Positions 6,592 through 15,746 of a stretch of 17,848 bases of DNA are shown here, one piece after another. Source of the stretch: Acidimicrobiaceae bacterium (GTDB lineage Bacteria > Actinomycetota > Acidimicrobiia > Acidimicrobiales > Ilumatobacteraceae); assembly GCA_947490975.1 (NCBI GenBank), contig CANLHV010000012.1:1-17848 (forward strand), read 5' to 3'. Positions within the stretch are counted from its first letter, which is position 1. Each line of letters opens with the position of its first letter. Both the position numbers and the translations under genes were made by a program. A model generated the notes under the pieces. It saw only the letters and a program-made list of their open reading frames with translations, ran no database searches and was not told where the DNA came from.

Positions 6592-7890
6592 ACCTTCGCA
6601 AAGACGCACGAGTCCTGTAACTTTCGACCCCTTTACTAGCGCCACTTCTTCTCGATCTAGTTTGGCTAACTGTTCTTTCGCTTGGTCAAAACTCACCGAT
6701 TCAACACCGTAGAGGTCAGTACCGACAGCAACTAGTTCGACACCTAATTCGTCTGCATATTCTCGAATCGCGCGATGTTCGCTTGCAGGCTCTGACAACT
6801 CAGCCATTAATCCACAAAATGCAACTCGCCTCTTTGCGCCCATGCTTGCGAGCGTTTCTAATGCTGCGCGCATTGACGCAGGGTTCGCGTTATACGAATC
6901 ATCAATCACTGTCGCACCCGACTGCAACTTTCTCATTTGCATTCTGAACTCAGAAATTTTCGCCGAAGAAACTGCGGCCGCCGCCAGACTTAAATCAATG
7001 CCAAGTGACCCAGCGACACACAAAGCCGCCAAAGCATTTTGCGCCATGTGCCGACCAGCAACTTGCATTTTCAATTCGACCTCGCCCCACGGCGAAGCGA
7101 CACTCGCTATCGCACGACCTTGGGCATCAATCGCGCAATTCACCATTCGAACGTCTGCATCCACTGAGGTTCCGAAACTACACACAGCTGCCTCAGTCGC
7201 ACTGCGCATCGCCCAAACGCGCTCATCATCGCGATTCAAAATTGCGATGCCTGTTTTTGGCAACGCTTCAATCAACTCGCGTTTCGCTTGAGCGACACCG
7301 TCAATCGACCCGACTCTTTCGGTATGTGCATTTGCAACTGCCGTCACTATTCCGATTTGCGGATGAGCCACCCCACACAACTTGGCGATCTCGCCAAATC
7401 CACGCATTCCCATTTCAAGCACAAGTGCTTGCGTTTCGTCTGGTGCATTCAAGATTGTCGTCGGCAAACCAAAATCGTTGTTGAACGAACGCTCGTTGGC
7501 GTGAGTTTTAAAGGCAACATTTAATGCACTAGCAACCAGATCTTTAGTCGAAGTTTTACCGACAGACCCAGTTACCCCGATAACTCGCTGACCTAAATTC
7601 TGATCGAGTTTTGCTCTACCCCACGCCCCAAGTGCCAACAACGCAGCAACTGTTTCGCTAACCCGAATCGCTGTGCGACCTTGGGGTTCGCGTGAAGTTA
7701 AGTAAGCACCAGCACCACGCTTTAGCGCATCGGCAATAAATTCGTGTCCATCGCGTTGATCAATGATCGGTACAAAAAGTTGACCAGGTAAAACTGTTCG
7801 CGAATCAAATGAAACTCCTGACAAGTGGGCGTTTGAGCCGACTAGTTCTCCGGCAACCGCGCGTGCAACATCTGCTGCCATGAAGCGCAT
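6586..7890 (-). CDS. murF: UDP-N-acetylmuramoyl-tripeptide--D-alanyl-D-alanine ligase
   Basis: MurF is the last cytoplasmic Mur ligase: it adds D-Ala-D-Ala to the UDP-MurNAc-tripeptide with ATP, completing the pentapeptide. The order of motifs is that of the family: N-terminal SFDSRTVLPGQLF (27-39), P-loop GVTGSVGKTS (105-114), NNDFGLPTT (137-145), EMGMRGFGEI (159-168), Lys203 in QAKRELI (the usual carbamylated lysine), NRDDE (219-223), and DDSYNANPASM (330-340) at the C-terminal domain. It ends VKGSKVTGLVRL, the normal end. Length is 434 residues, close to the E. coli protein. The ATG at 7890 has AGGA 10 nt upstream; an ATG three codons in is possible. It diverges from ddl over 71 bp and lies apart from the other mur genes, none of which is in the window. 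Its stop overlaps that of the MFS gene. Confidence 0.95.
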   Translation of the reverse strand: MRFMAADVARAVAGELVGSNAHLSGVSFDSRTVLPGQLFVPIIDQRDGHEFIADALKRGAGAYLTSREPQGRTAIRVSETVAALLALGAWGRAKLDQNLGQRVIGVTGSVGKTSTKDLVASALNVAFKTHANERSFNNDFGLPTTILNAPDETQALVLEMGMRGFGEIAKLCGVAHPQIGIVTAVANAHTERVGSIDGVAQAKRELIEALPKTGIAILNRDDERVWAMRSATEAAVCSFGTSVDADVRMVNCAIDAQGRAIASVASPWGEVELKMQVAGRHMAQNALAALCVAGSLGIDLSLAAAAVSSAKISEFRMQMRKLQSGATVIDDSYNANPASMRAALETLASMGAKRRVAFCGLMAELSEPASEHRAIREYADELGVELVAVGTDLYGVESVSFDQAKEQLAKLDREEVALVKGSKVTGLVRLCEGL

Positions 7891-7961
7891 ACGGCTTTTA
7901 TCCTAACTGCGATCTTGCGATGCGACTGTTTAGCACTGTGATGCGAGTACCGTAAAGACGA
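7891..7961. promoter_or_regulatory. Divergent murF-ddl intergenic region
   Basis: These 71 bp must hold the start signals for both murF (-) and ddl (+), whose products act in consecutive steps. I could not pick out a -35/-10 pair with proper spacing on either strand. TGCGA recurs at 7919-7923 and, as TGCGA, at 7942-7946, which may be chance. Confidence 0.35.
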
Positions 7962-9026
7962 ATGATTAGCGAAAATCGCAAGTCAAAAATACGCGTTGTC
8001 GTTTTATTTGGTGGCGAATCTGCCGAACACGACGTCAGTTGTGTGACTGCAGCCCATGTTTTGCGCGCACTCGATTCGCAAAAATACGATGTGTCGACCG
8101 TTGGCATCACTCGTGAAGGTCGCTGGGTTCAATCAGAGTTGCCACAATCAAAAGATGCCAAAGCGTTAAGTGCGACGGGGTCTGCCACAAGTTCAAACTT
8201 GATTTTTGAAAAGACCTCAGAGACAGAACCACTTGTCGTTATTCCGTTGTTGCACGGTCCGATGGGCGAAGACGGCACTGTGCAAGGTCTGCTCGAACTG
8301 GCACATGTTGCATACGTTGGTTCAGGCGTTTTGGCCAGCGCAGTCGCAATGGATAAATCAGTCGCCAAACAAATCATGTCGGCGAATGGCATCGCACAAC
8401 AAAAGTTCTTGACTGTCAGAGACACCGACGACGCAAAATCGGCAATTGATCGTGCCATCAAAGAACTTGGTTTACCAATGTTCGTCAAACCAGCCAACAT
8501 GGGGTCATCAATCGGCGTGAGCAAAGTTAAAACTCGACAAGAAGCCGACAAAGCATTAGCCAAGGCATTCGAATATGACGAATGGGTTCTCATCGAAGAA
8601 GCCATAACGGGTCGCGAAATTGAAGTTGCAGTTCTCGGCAATGAGTCTCCGCGCGCTTCAGTGCCAGGAGAAATCGTTCCAAGCCATGAGTTCTACGACT
8701 ATGACGACAAATATGTCGGTGACGGCGCTCAGTTGCTCGTGCCAGCGCCACTATCAGCATCAGAGATTTCTGAAGTGCAACAACTTGCGATCAAAATTTA
8801 TCGCACTCTACGAAGTGACGGCATGGCTCGCGTTGACTTCTTTTACGAAGAGGGCAAGCGTGGCTTTTTGTGCAATGAGATCAACACGATTCCTGGCTTT
8901 ACGCCGATCTCTATGTATCCAAAGCTTTGGCAAGCCTCAGGTGTCAGTTACCCCGAGTTAATCGACGAACTAATTGCGCTCGCACTCGCCCGACACGCCA
9001 AGCGACGCAACAAAACTTCGCGCTAA
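7962..9026 (+). CDS. ddl: D-alanine--D-alanine ligase
   Basis: Ddl is a cytoplasmic ATP-grasp ligase that joins two D-alanines with ATP, supplying the dipeptide used by MurF. Signatures run in order: GGESAEHDVS (17-26, with the catalytic Glu at 22), HGPMGEDGT (98-106), FVKPANMGSSIGVSKV (174-189, ATP-grasp and Ser loop), DYDDKY (246-251, omega loop with the Tyr of D-Ala-D-Ala enzymes), ARVDFF (289-294) and NEINTIPGFTP (305-315, Mg/ATP ligands). The Tyr in DYDDKY suggests an ordinary ligase rather than a D-Ala-D-Lac enzyme of the VanA kind. Length, 354 residues, is normal for actinobacteria. The ATG at 7962 follows a weak AAAGACG. It diverges from murF and converges on the LysM lipoprotein gene across a hairpin. 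Confidence 0.95.
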   Translation: MISENRKSKIRVVVLFGGESAEHDVSCVTAAHVLRALDSQKYDVSTVGITREGRWVQSELPQSKDAKALSATGSATSSNLIFEKTSETEPLVVIPLLHGPMGEDGTVQGLLELAHVAYVGSGVLASAVAMDKSVAKQIMSANGIAQQKFLTVRDTDDAKSAIDRAIKELGLPMFVKPANMGSSIGVSKVKTRQEADKALAKAFEYDEWVLIEEAITGREIEVAVLGNESPRASVPGEIVPSHEFYDYDDKYVGDGAQLLVPAPLSASEISEVQQLAIKIYRTLRSDGMARVDFFYEEGKRGFLCNEINTIPGFTPISMYPKLWQASGVSYPELIDELIALALARHAKRRNKTSR

Positions 9027-9045
9027 ATTCGCGGCATCTATTTGC

Positions 9046-9072
9046 TAGCGATGCGACAGTGGCGTATCGCTA
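9046..9072. terminator. Hairpin between convergent ddl and the LysM gene
   Basis: TAGCGATGCG and CGTATCGCTA pair over 10 bp (one G-T) around the loop ACAGTGG. It lies 19 bp past the ddl stop and 8 bp before the LysM stop on the other strand, so it can serve both genes. No T-run follows on either strand, as is common for terminators of high-G+C Gram-positives. A role in termination is inferred from position and symmetry. Confidence 0.55.
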
Positions 9073-9080
9073 ATTGCCGG

Positions 9081-9665
9081 TCACGAACCTGCTGGCGGAA
9101 TGTTTATCTTCATTCCGGCAAACAAGAACACGTCAACGCTTGACCACTGGTTGGCTGCCAACAGTGCCGGCATCGAAACGCAGAATTTCTTCATGATCAC
9201 ATAAAGCGAGTCGCCCTGTGCAACTTCATAAGTGCCGGCAGGTCGATTGCCACAACCAGGTTGACCGACAGGGCTCGCGGTTGTAGTTTGCTGAACGTTG
9301 GTCGACACGACTTGAGCCGACGGCGGAATTCGCAATTTGCGACCCGGATACGGAAACTGTGACGCCGCGACCAGCCCGTTCCATGCCAGAAGTTCGGTGA
9401 CTGTGATGCCAAACAAAGTTGCAACTTTGATCGGCGAATCGCCCGCTTGAACGATGTATTCCTGTTCGACACCGATCGCACCTGGCGGCAAAGTAGTTGT
9501 CGTATTCGGCAGAGTCGTTTGCACCGGCGGAATCGTCGCAAAGTCGGTCGGTCCAATCGGCACAACAGTTGTTGCAGTGCCTGATACGTCAACGCCACAC
9601 GCACTCATCACAAACGACGAGACAATTATCGCAATACACGCGAATTGAAATTTACGACTCAGCAT
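9081..9665 (-). CDS. Lipoprotein with two LysM domains
   Basis: This is a probable cell-envelope protein that binds peptidoglycan. It has a lipoprotein signal peptide: basic start, hydrophobic core IAIIVSSFVM and lipobox MSAC with Cys23 as the lipidated residue. A Thr/Pro-rich linker (about 30-62) leads to a first LysM domain (about 70-113, starting EYIVQAGDS and ending GRKLRIPP). A second Ser/Thr linker is followed by a second LysM (about 146-191, starting YEVAQGDSLYVIMKKF and ending AGMKINIPP). Cys138 and Cys162 could form a disulfide over the second domain. There is no catalytic domain, so it binds rather than cuts the wall. I chose the ATG at 9665; a GTG one codon earlier is equally open. 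It sits beside ddl and murF, which fits a wall-related role, and its partners are unknown. Confidence 0.85.
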   Translation of the reverse strand: MLSRKFQFACIAIIVSSFVMSACGVDVSGTATTVVPIGPTDFATIPPVQTTLPNTTTTLPPGAIGVEQEYIVQAGDSPIKVATLFGITVTELLAWNGLVAASQFPYPGRKLRIPPSAQVVSTNVQQTTTASPVGQPGCGNRPAGTYEVAQGDSLYVIMKKFCVSMPALLAANQWSSVDVFLFAGMKINIPPAGS

Positions 9666-9673
9666 CACGTTCT

Positions 9674-9685
9674 ATCGTAAACGAT
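9674..9685. promoter_or_regulatory. Inverted repeat just upstream of the LysM lipoprotein gene
   Basis: ATCGT and ACGAT flank AA, a perfect 5-bp inverted repeat ending 9 bp before the ATG at 9665. The gap between gltD and this gene (9666-9726) holds nothing else recognisable. It may be an operator or chance; the 2-nt centre is too small for an RNA hairpin loop. Confidence 0.22.
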
Positions 9686-9726
9686 TTTTACTGCTGTAGC
9701 TGATCACGCAATCTTGAGAAATCAAC

Positions 9727-11178
9727 TCAGTTCAATGGCTTTGCCGAAGCGACAATTGGCGAGGGCAAATCTGTGTGCCCCATCAAATATTTATCGACGC
9801 CTGCTGCGGCTGCCCGACCTTCAGCAATTGCCCAAACGATCAAACTCTGACCGCGACCCATGTCACCTGCAACAAATACACCGCTGACACTCGACATATA
9901 GTCGTCGTTTCGCGCGACGTTGCCACGTTCATCAAACTCAAGACCGAAGCTCTCTATCCACGTCGACTTTTCTGGGCCTATAAATCCAAGTGCCAATAAC
10001 ACCAAGTCGGCTTTCAGTTCGCGTTGTGTGCCATCGACCGGCACAAAACTGCCGTTCTTCAATTCAACGTCGCAAATAACCAGCCCACAAACTTTGCCTT
10101 GTTCATCACCAACGAACTTTTCAGTTGAAACTGCAAACATTCGCTCGCCACCTTCTTCGTGAGCCGAAGATGTTCGAAAAATGAAACTCCACTGGGGCCA
10201 CGGGTTGCTCTCTGCACGCTCAACCGGCGGCTGTGGCAAAATCTCGAGCTGCGTTATTGATGCAGCCCCCTGCCGAATTGCGGTACCCAAACAGTCGGCA
10301 CCTGTATCGCCACCGCCGATGATTACAACGTGTTTTCCCTTGGCTGAGATATTTGTTTCGGCAAAATCGCCTTGTTGAACCTTGTTCGCAGGCGGCAGAT
10401 AATCCATTGCTTGATGAATGCCGTTGAGTTCACGACCCAGCACATTTAGGTCGCGCCCTTTTGTCGCGCCACATGCAAGCACAACCGCATCATGCGACGC
10501 CAACAAAACGTCAATGTCAACATTTTCACCAACAGTTGCATTCGTTCGAAAAATGGTTCCTTCGGCAGACATTTGTTTGATACGCCGCTCAATATTTGTC
10601 TTTTCCATTTTGAACTCAGGAATTCCATAGCGAAGCAAACCGCCGATGCGATCGGCGCGTTCAAGAACCAAAACATCATGACCCACCCGAGTCAGCTGTT
10701 GCGCTGCAGCCAAACCCGCAGGGCCTGAGCCAATCACAACCACGCGTTTGCCAGTTTTCTGCGACGGCATCTGCGGGGTAACCCAACCTTCTCGCCAGGC
10801 GCGATCAATAATCTCTACTTCAACTTGCTTAATCGTCACGGCATCAGAGTTGATGCCGAGCACGCATGCCGACTCACACGGCGCTGGGCACAGTCGCCCA
10901 GTGAATTCTGGAAAATTATTTGTTGCATGTAAGCGCTCGATCGCATCGCGCCAGTTGCCCCGATATACGAGATCATTCCAGTCTGGTATCAAGTTTCCGA
11001 GTGGACATCCGTTGTTGCAAAACGGAATTCCGCAGTCCATGCAGCGACCGGCCTGCCGCGTCAACTCGTCAACAGGAAACGGTTCGTAAACCTCTTTCCA
11101 ATCTTGCACTCGCACGGGTATTCGTCGACGCTTTGGCGTCTGACGGTCCCACTTCAAAAAGCCGGTTGGTTCACCCAT
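9727..11178 (-). CDS. gltD: Glutamate synthase (NADPH) small subunit
   Basis: GltD is the electron-input subunit of NADPH-dependent glutamate synthase. It oxidises NADPH at FAD and passes electrons through iron-sulfur clusters to the FMN of GltB. The N-terminal cluster-binding region has Cys46, Cys49, Cys54 and Cys58 (CMDCGIPFCNNGC) and Cys97, Cys101, Cys105 (CPAPCESAC), as in related ferredoxin-like flavoproteins. FAD binding is shown by GSGPAG (150-155) and a following Glu in VLERADRIGG; NADPH binding by GGGDTG (288-293). The C-terminal AGDMGRGQSLIVWAI closes the FAD site. Length 483 is normal. The ATG at 11178 lies inside the end of gltB (ATGGGTGA overlap), so the two are translated from one message at matched levels. 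No oddities seen. Confidence 0.97.
   Translation of the reverse strand: MGEPTGFLKWDRQTPKRRRIPVRVQDWKEVYEPFPVDELTRQAGRCMDCGIPFCNNGCPLGNLIPDWNDLVYRGNWRDAIERLHATNNFPEFTGRLCPAPCESACVLGINSDAVTIKQVEVEIIDRAWREGWVTPQMPSQKTGKRVVVIGSGPAGLAAAQQLTRVGHDVLVLERADRIGGLLRYGIPEFKMEKTNIERRIKQMSAEGTIFRTNATVGENVDIDVLLASHDAVVLACGATKGRDLNVLGRELNGIHQAMDYLPPANKVQQGDFAETNISAKGKHVVIIGGGDTGADCLGTAIRQGAASITQLEILPQPPVERAESNPWPQWSFIFRTSSAHEEGGERMFAVSTEKFVGDEQGKVCGLVICDVELKNGSFVPVDGTQRELKADLVLLALGFIGPEKSTWIESFGLEFDERGNVARNDDYMSSVSGVFVAGDMGRGQSLIVWAIAEGRAAAAGVDKYLMGHTDLPSPIVASAKPLN
11171..11178 (-). other. 8-bp gltB-gltD overlap
   Basis: The minus strand reads ATGGGTGA, which contains both the gltD start codon and the gltB stop codon in different frames. 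This is the classic layout of translational coupling and would balance the two subunits. Confidence 0.8.
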
Positions 11179-14100
11179 GCGAACCTACTTTTGTCTTCTT
11201 GCTCTGTTCGGCGATAACACGCGCGTAGTCTCTCGGCAAAACTTTACGAATCTTGGCAAATGACGATTTCCAATCAGTCAAAATTTCTTGAGCCCGCGCA
11301 GAGTTAGTCAGCGCGGCATGACGACTAATCACGGTCTTCAACCAAATCACGTCTTCTTTTTCAAGAGCGACAATGTCTACTAATTCAGTATTAACTCGCG
11401 TGCCAAACTTGCTGTCTTCGTCATAGACAAACGAAATGCCGCCAGACATTCCGGCTGCAAAGTTTCTGCCAGTCATACCGAGCACGACGACTCTGCCGCC
11501 TGTCATATATTCACAACCATGGTCACCGACGCCTTCGACAACGGCAGTCACACCAGAATTGCGAACACAGAACCGCTCTCCGACTATGCCCGAAATAAAT
11601 ATTTCGCCACTTGTAGCGCCGTAACCGATGACGTTTCCGGCGATCACATTTTCGTGTGCGACAAACTTTGCTCGCCGATCAGGGTGCAGAATTATTCGAC
11701 CACCAGATAATCCTTTGCCCAAATAATCATTTGAATCGCCTTCAAGCGTCATTTCGATACCATGCGGCACGAAGGCACCAAAACTCTGACCTGCCGAACC
11801 GACAAAACGCAGTTTGATCGTCGCATCAGGCAAACCATTTGCGCCAAATCGTTTTGTGACTTCATAACCGAGCATCGTGCCGACGGTGCGGTTCGTATTA
11901 TTGATCTTGTATTCGTTGCTAGTTGGCAAGACATCGTTAAGCGACTTCGCGCAATCGTTGATCAGCTCGTTGTCAAGTGCGTCAACCAGCGCATGATCTT
12001 GTTCTGTTGATTTGTAAGGCGTCTGGTTGTACGGATTTTGTGGCGTCATCAAAATCGGCGAAATGTCAAGCCCACGGGCCTTCCAATGATCTACTGCAAC
12101 TCGCGCATCAAGCATGTCAACCCGCCCAACTGCTTCTTGAAGTGTCCGAAAGCCAAGTTGCGCCAGATATTCACGAACCTCGGCAGCAACAAACTCGAAG
12201 AAATTCACGACGAATTCAGGCTTGCCAGCAAATTTTTTGCGCAACTCGGGGTTCTGAGTCGCGATACCCACGGGACACGTATCTAAATGACAAACACGCA
12301 TCATGATGCAACCACTCACAACAAGTGGCGCGGTCGCAAAGCCAAACTCTTCGGCACCAAGAAGAGCTGCGATCATTACATCGCGACCTGTCTTCATTTG
12401 ACCATCGGCCTGAACAACGATTCGATCTCGAAGACCATTCAACATCAGTGTTTGCTGCGTCTCAGCCAAACCCAACTCCCACGGTGCGCCGGCATGCTTG
12501 AGCGAAGTCAACGGCGAAGCACCGGTGCCGCCGTCATGACCAGAAATCAATACAACATCTGCTTTCGCTTTCGCAACACCAGCGGCGACCGTGCCGACAC
12601 CGACTTCGGCAACGAGTTTGACGTGAACCCGCGCCACCGGGTTCGAATTTTTAAGATCATGAATCAACTGTTTGAGATCTTCAATCGAATAAATGTCGTG
12701 ATGCGGTGGTGGCGAAATCAAACCAACACCGGCCGTCGAGTGTCGCGTCTTTGCAATCCATGGATACACCTTGTGCGCCGGCAACTGACCGCCCTCGCCA
12801 GGCTTCGCACCTTGCGCCATCTTGATCTGCAGGTCATCTGCGTTAACTAAATATTCGCTCGTCACACCAAATCGGGCTGATGCAACTTGTTTGATCGCCG
12901 ATCGCTTCGAGTCGCCGTTAGCCATTGCAACATAGCGCTCTGAGTCTTCTCCGCCTTCACCTGTATTGCTCTTGGCGCCAATGCGGTTCATTGCAATCGC
13001 CAAGTTTTCATGTGCTTCGGCCGAAATTGATCCGTAACTCATTGCACCCGTAGAAAATCGTTTTACGATCTCGCTGACTGGCTCGACTTCATCAATCGAG
13101 ATCGGTTTGCGCGCGCCAGAAAAATCGAACAAACCTCGCAATGTTGAAAGCACTCGCGACTGATCATCAACTGACTTTGTGTATTGCTTAAAAATGTCGT
13201 AGCGACCCGAGCGAGTCGCATGCTGCAATCGATAAACAGTGTCCGGATTAAACAGATGATGCTCGCCTTCTCGACGCCACTGATATTCGCCGCCGAGTTC
13301 AAGTTGTCGATGTCGTCGCTGATCGGGTCGCAACGGATACGCAGTCGCATGACGAGCCGCGACCTCTCGGGCGATCTCATCTAGCGAAATTCCACCCAAT
13401 CTTGAGACAGTGCCAGTAAAGAACTCATCAACGAGTTCACGCGACAAACCAATCGCCTCAAAAATCTGTGCGCCCGTATACGAAGCAACAGTCGACACAC
13501 CCATCTTCGACATCACTTTCAAAACACCCTTACCCGACGCCTTGATGTAGTTTTTGATCGCTTTTTGTGCGTCTATTGCACCGAGACCGAACATTCCGCC
13601 CGACTCGTGACTTTTAGCTGCGTCGTGAACACTGTTGTTAACCAAGTCTTCAATCGTCTCGAATGCAAGATATGGATTAATCGCGCCCGCACCGTAACCA
13701 ATCAACAACGCCATGTGATGCACCTCGCGCGCATCACCCGTTTCGATGATCAAACCGACCTTCGTGCGTTGCTTTTGTCGTATTAAGTGATGATGCACCG
13801 CACTGGTCAACAACAAACTTGGTATCGGCGCAAATGTGTCGTCACTATTGCGATCTGAAATCACGACAATGCGCGCACCTTCGTCAATAGCTTTTGACAC
13901 GCGGGCACGAACCTCATCAATTGCGTTGCGCATCGCTTCGGCGCCATCTGCCACTCGATACAACCCGCTCACAACAACAGACTTCAAATGTTCAAAGTTT
14001 TGGTCGTCGTTGATATGAATGATCTTTGCTAATTCGTCGTTGTCAATAATCGGAAACGGCAGAACTAACTGCTTGCAGTTTTCGGCTGTCGCTTGCAACA

Positions 14101-15721
14101 AGTTGCCTTCTGGTCCGCAAGTCGAACCAACCGATGTGACAATCTCTTCGCGAATTGCATCGAGCGGCGGGTTCGTCACTTGTGCAAACATCTGCGAGAA
14201 GTAGTCGAACAAAAGTCTCGGGCGCTCTGACAAAACAGCAATCGGTGTGTCAGTGCCCATCGAACCGATTGGCTCTGAACCTGTCAGTGCCGTCGGTGCC
14301 ATAATCAACTTCAGTTCTTCGTGTGTATAACCAAACATTTGTTGACGACGAAGAACGCTTTCGTGGCTAAACACAACATGTTCGCGGTCGGCAAGCTTTT
14401 CTAGCTCAACTTGCCCTTCGGCGAGCCACTTTTCGTAAGGTTCGCTCGTGGCGAGTGATTCTTTAATCTCATCGTCACCAATTATTCGGCCTTGCGAAGT
14501 ATCAACGAGAAGCATCTTGCCCGGTTGCAAACGTCCTTTAGCCACAATCTTCGCCGGGTCAATGTCAACAACGCCAACTTCGCTCGCCATAATTACGCGA
14601 TCATCATCGGTGACCCAATAACGACTCGGTCGCAATCCGTTGCGATCTAAAACAGCACCGATCACTGTGCCATCAGTGAATGCAACACTCGCAGGCCCAT
14701 CCCACGGCTCGATCAGCGAGCCATGAAAGCGATAGAACGCTCGTTTGGTTTCAGACATCGTTGTCGAGTTCTCCCACGCTTCTGGAATCATCATCAACAT
14801 TGCGTGCGGCAAACTTCGCCCCGACAGATGCAGAAGTTCAAGCACTTCGTCAAAACTCGCCGAGTCAGAGCCGCCAATCGTGCAAATCGGAAATGCCTTT
14901 TCTAGATCAGGGATCAACTCGGTGGCCAACAGCGACTCTCGCGTACGCATCCAATTTCGGTTTCCCTGAACTGTGTTGATTTCGCCGTTGTGCGCGATAT
15001 ATCGATACGGGTGCGCAAGCGGCCACGACGGAAACGTGTTCGTTGAAAATCTGCTGTGTACCAGCACCAACGCCGACTCGATTCGCTCATCACTTAAGTC
15101 GGTGAAGAACATCTGCAACTCTGGCGTGGTCAACATGCCTTTATATATGAATGTGCGTGACGACAGCGACGGAAAATAAGTCTTAAGGTCGTCAGACAGT
15201 TCGTGCTCGATGCGTTTGCGCAAAATAAATAGTCTGCGATCTAGATCGATCAACTTTGCGCCGCTCGGGTCATCCACAAAAAACTGCATGAAAGTTGGCA
15301 TCACACGCAGCGCACTTGCGCCAAGACAACTCGGGTCAACGGGCACACTTCGCCAACCGAGAGTGCGCAACTTCTGTTCACCAACGATCAGTTCGATTTG
15401 CGCTCGTGCTTTGTTTGCGAGCTCTTCGTTTTGTGGCAAAAACGCCAAGCCCACGCCGTAGCTACCGACACTTGGCAACGCAAAATCGGTTACCGCACTA
15501 AAAAACTTGTGAGGTATTTGCAGCAAAACACCGGCGCCGTCACCCGTCTGCGTCTCGGCACCTGTCGCACCTCGATGCTCCATACTGCAAAGCGCGCCGA
15601 GACCCGTTGCAACAATTTCGTGACTTGCCCGACCATGCATATCGACAACAAACGACACGCCGCAGGCATCATGCTCGAATCGTGGGTCGTAAAGACCTAT
15701 CGCTTGTGGTGTGTCTTGCAA
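11171..15721 (-). CDS. gltB: Glutamate synthase (NADPH) large subunit
   Basis: GltB converts glutamine and 2-oxoglutarate to two glutamates, with electrons from GltD. It has 1516 residues, near the length of the Azospirillum enzyme. The N-terminal class II glutaminase domain (about 20-430) starts at Cys20 in HDACGVSF; family precedent says residues 1-19 are removed so that Cys20 becomes the N-terminal nucleophile. A central domain (about 470-770) is followed by the FMN/synthase domain (about 850-1215), with FSTGAMSYGSIS, GHDGGTGASP and the 3Fe-4S motif Cys-x5-Cys-x4-Cys (CIMMRVCHLDTC, near 1138-1149). The GXGXG structural domain is at about 1280-1470. The start is TTG, chosen because AAGAGG lies 8 nt upstream and the glutaminase domain begins just after it. 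It is 78 bp downstream of the crotonase gene and overlaps gltD. Confidence 0.97.
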   Translation of the reverse strand: MQDTPQAIGLYDPRFEHDACGVSFVVDMHGRASHEIVATGLGALCSMEHRGATGAETQTGDGAGVLLQIPHKFFSAVTDFALPSVGSYGVGLAFLPQNEELANKARAQIELIVGEQKLRTLGWRSVPVDPSCLGASALRVMPTFMQFFVDDPSGAKLIDLDRRLFILRKRIEHELSDDLKTYFPSLSSRTFIYKGMLTTPELQMFFTDLSDERIESALVLVHSRFSTNTFPSWPLAHPYRYIAHNGEINTVQGNRNWMRTRESLLATELIPDLEKAFPICTIGGSDSASFDEVLELLHLSGRSLPHAMLMMIPEAWENSTTMSETKRAFYRFHGSLIEPWDGPASVAFTDGTVIGAVLDRNGLRPSRYWVTDDDRVIMASEVGVVDIDPAKIVAKGRLQPGKMLLVDTSQGRIIGDDEIKESLATSEPYEKWLAEGQVELEKLADREHVVFSHESVLRRQQMFGYTHEELKLIMAPTALTGSEPIGSMGTDTPIAVLSERPRLLFDYFSQMFAQVTNPPLDAIREEIVTSVGSTCGPEGNLLQATAENCKQLVLPFPIIDNDELAKIIHINDDQNFEHLKSVVVSGLYRVADGAEAMRNAIDEVRARVSKAIDEGARIVVISDRNSDDTFAPIPSLLLTSAVHHHLIRQKQRTKVGLIIETGDAREVHHMALLIGYGAGAINPYLAFETIEDLVNNSVHDAAKSHESGGMFGLGAIDAQKAIKNYIKASGKGVLKVMSKMGVSTVASYTGAQIFEAIGLSRELVDEFFTGTVSRLGGISLDEIAREVAARHATAYPLRPDQRRHRQLELGGEYQWRREGEHHLFNPDTVYRLQHATRSGRYDIFKQYTKSVDDQSRVLSTLRGLFDFSGARKPISIDEVEPVSEIVKRFSTGAMSYGSISAEAHENLAIAMNRIGAKSNTGEGGEDSERYVAMANGDSKRSAIKQVASARFGVTSEYLVNADDLQIKMAQGAKPGEGGQLPAHKVYPWIAKTRHSTAGVGLISPPPHHDIYSIEDLKQLIHDLKNSNPVARVHVKLVAEVGVGTVAAGVAKAKADVVLISGHDGGTGASPLTSLKHAGAPWELGLAETQQTLMLNGLRDRIVVQADGQMKTGRDVMIAALLGAEEFGFATAPLVVSGCIMMRVCHLDTCPVGIATQNPELRKKFAGKPEFVVNFFEFVAAEVREYLAQLGFRTLQEAVGRVDMLDARVAVDHWKARGLDISPILMTPQNPYNQTPYKSTEQDHALVDALDNELINDCAKSLNDVLPTSNEYKINNTNRTVGTMLGYEVTKRFGANGLPDATIKLRFVGSAGQSFGAFVPHGIEMTLEGDSNDYLGKGLSGGRIILHPDRRAKFVAHENVIAGNVIGYGATSGEIFISGIVGERFCVRNSGVTAVVEGVGDHGCEYMTGGRVVVLGMTGRNFAAGMSGGISFVYDEDSKFGTRVNTELVDIVALEKEDVIWLKTVISRHAALTNSARAQEILTDWKSSFAKIRKVLPRDYARVIAEQSKKTKVGSHG

Positions 15722-15729
15722 AATTGTCG

Positions 15730-15735
15730 CCTCTT
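15730..15735 (-). promoter_or_regulatory. Ribosome binding site deciding the TTG start of gltB
   Basis: The minus strand reads AAGAGG with 8 nt to the TTG at 15721. No ATG or GTG in the frame lies close enough to use it, and the glutaminase Cys is at codon 20, as expected. The rare start codon may hold down gltB translation. Confidence 0.65.
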
Positions 15736-15746
15736 AAAGTTTGGTT

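Noticed and set aside
6842..7484. Overlapping plus-strand frames opposite murF
   Set aside because: murF is intact with all its motifs; these frames show no family features.
7962..9026. Ddl as a VanA-like D-Ala-D-Lac resistance ligase
   Set aside because: The omega-loop DYDDKY keeps the Tyr of D-Ala-D-Ala enzymes, and no vanH or vanX lies nearby.
12287..12850. Plus-strand reading frame of 187 codons opposite gltB
   Set aside because: It lies wholly within gltB's conserved synthase domain on the other strand and its translation has no recognisable domain; it is an antisense shadow.
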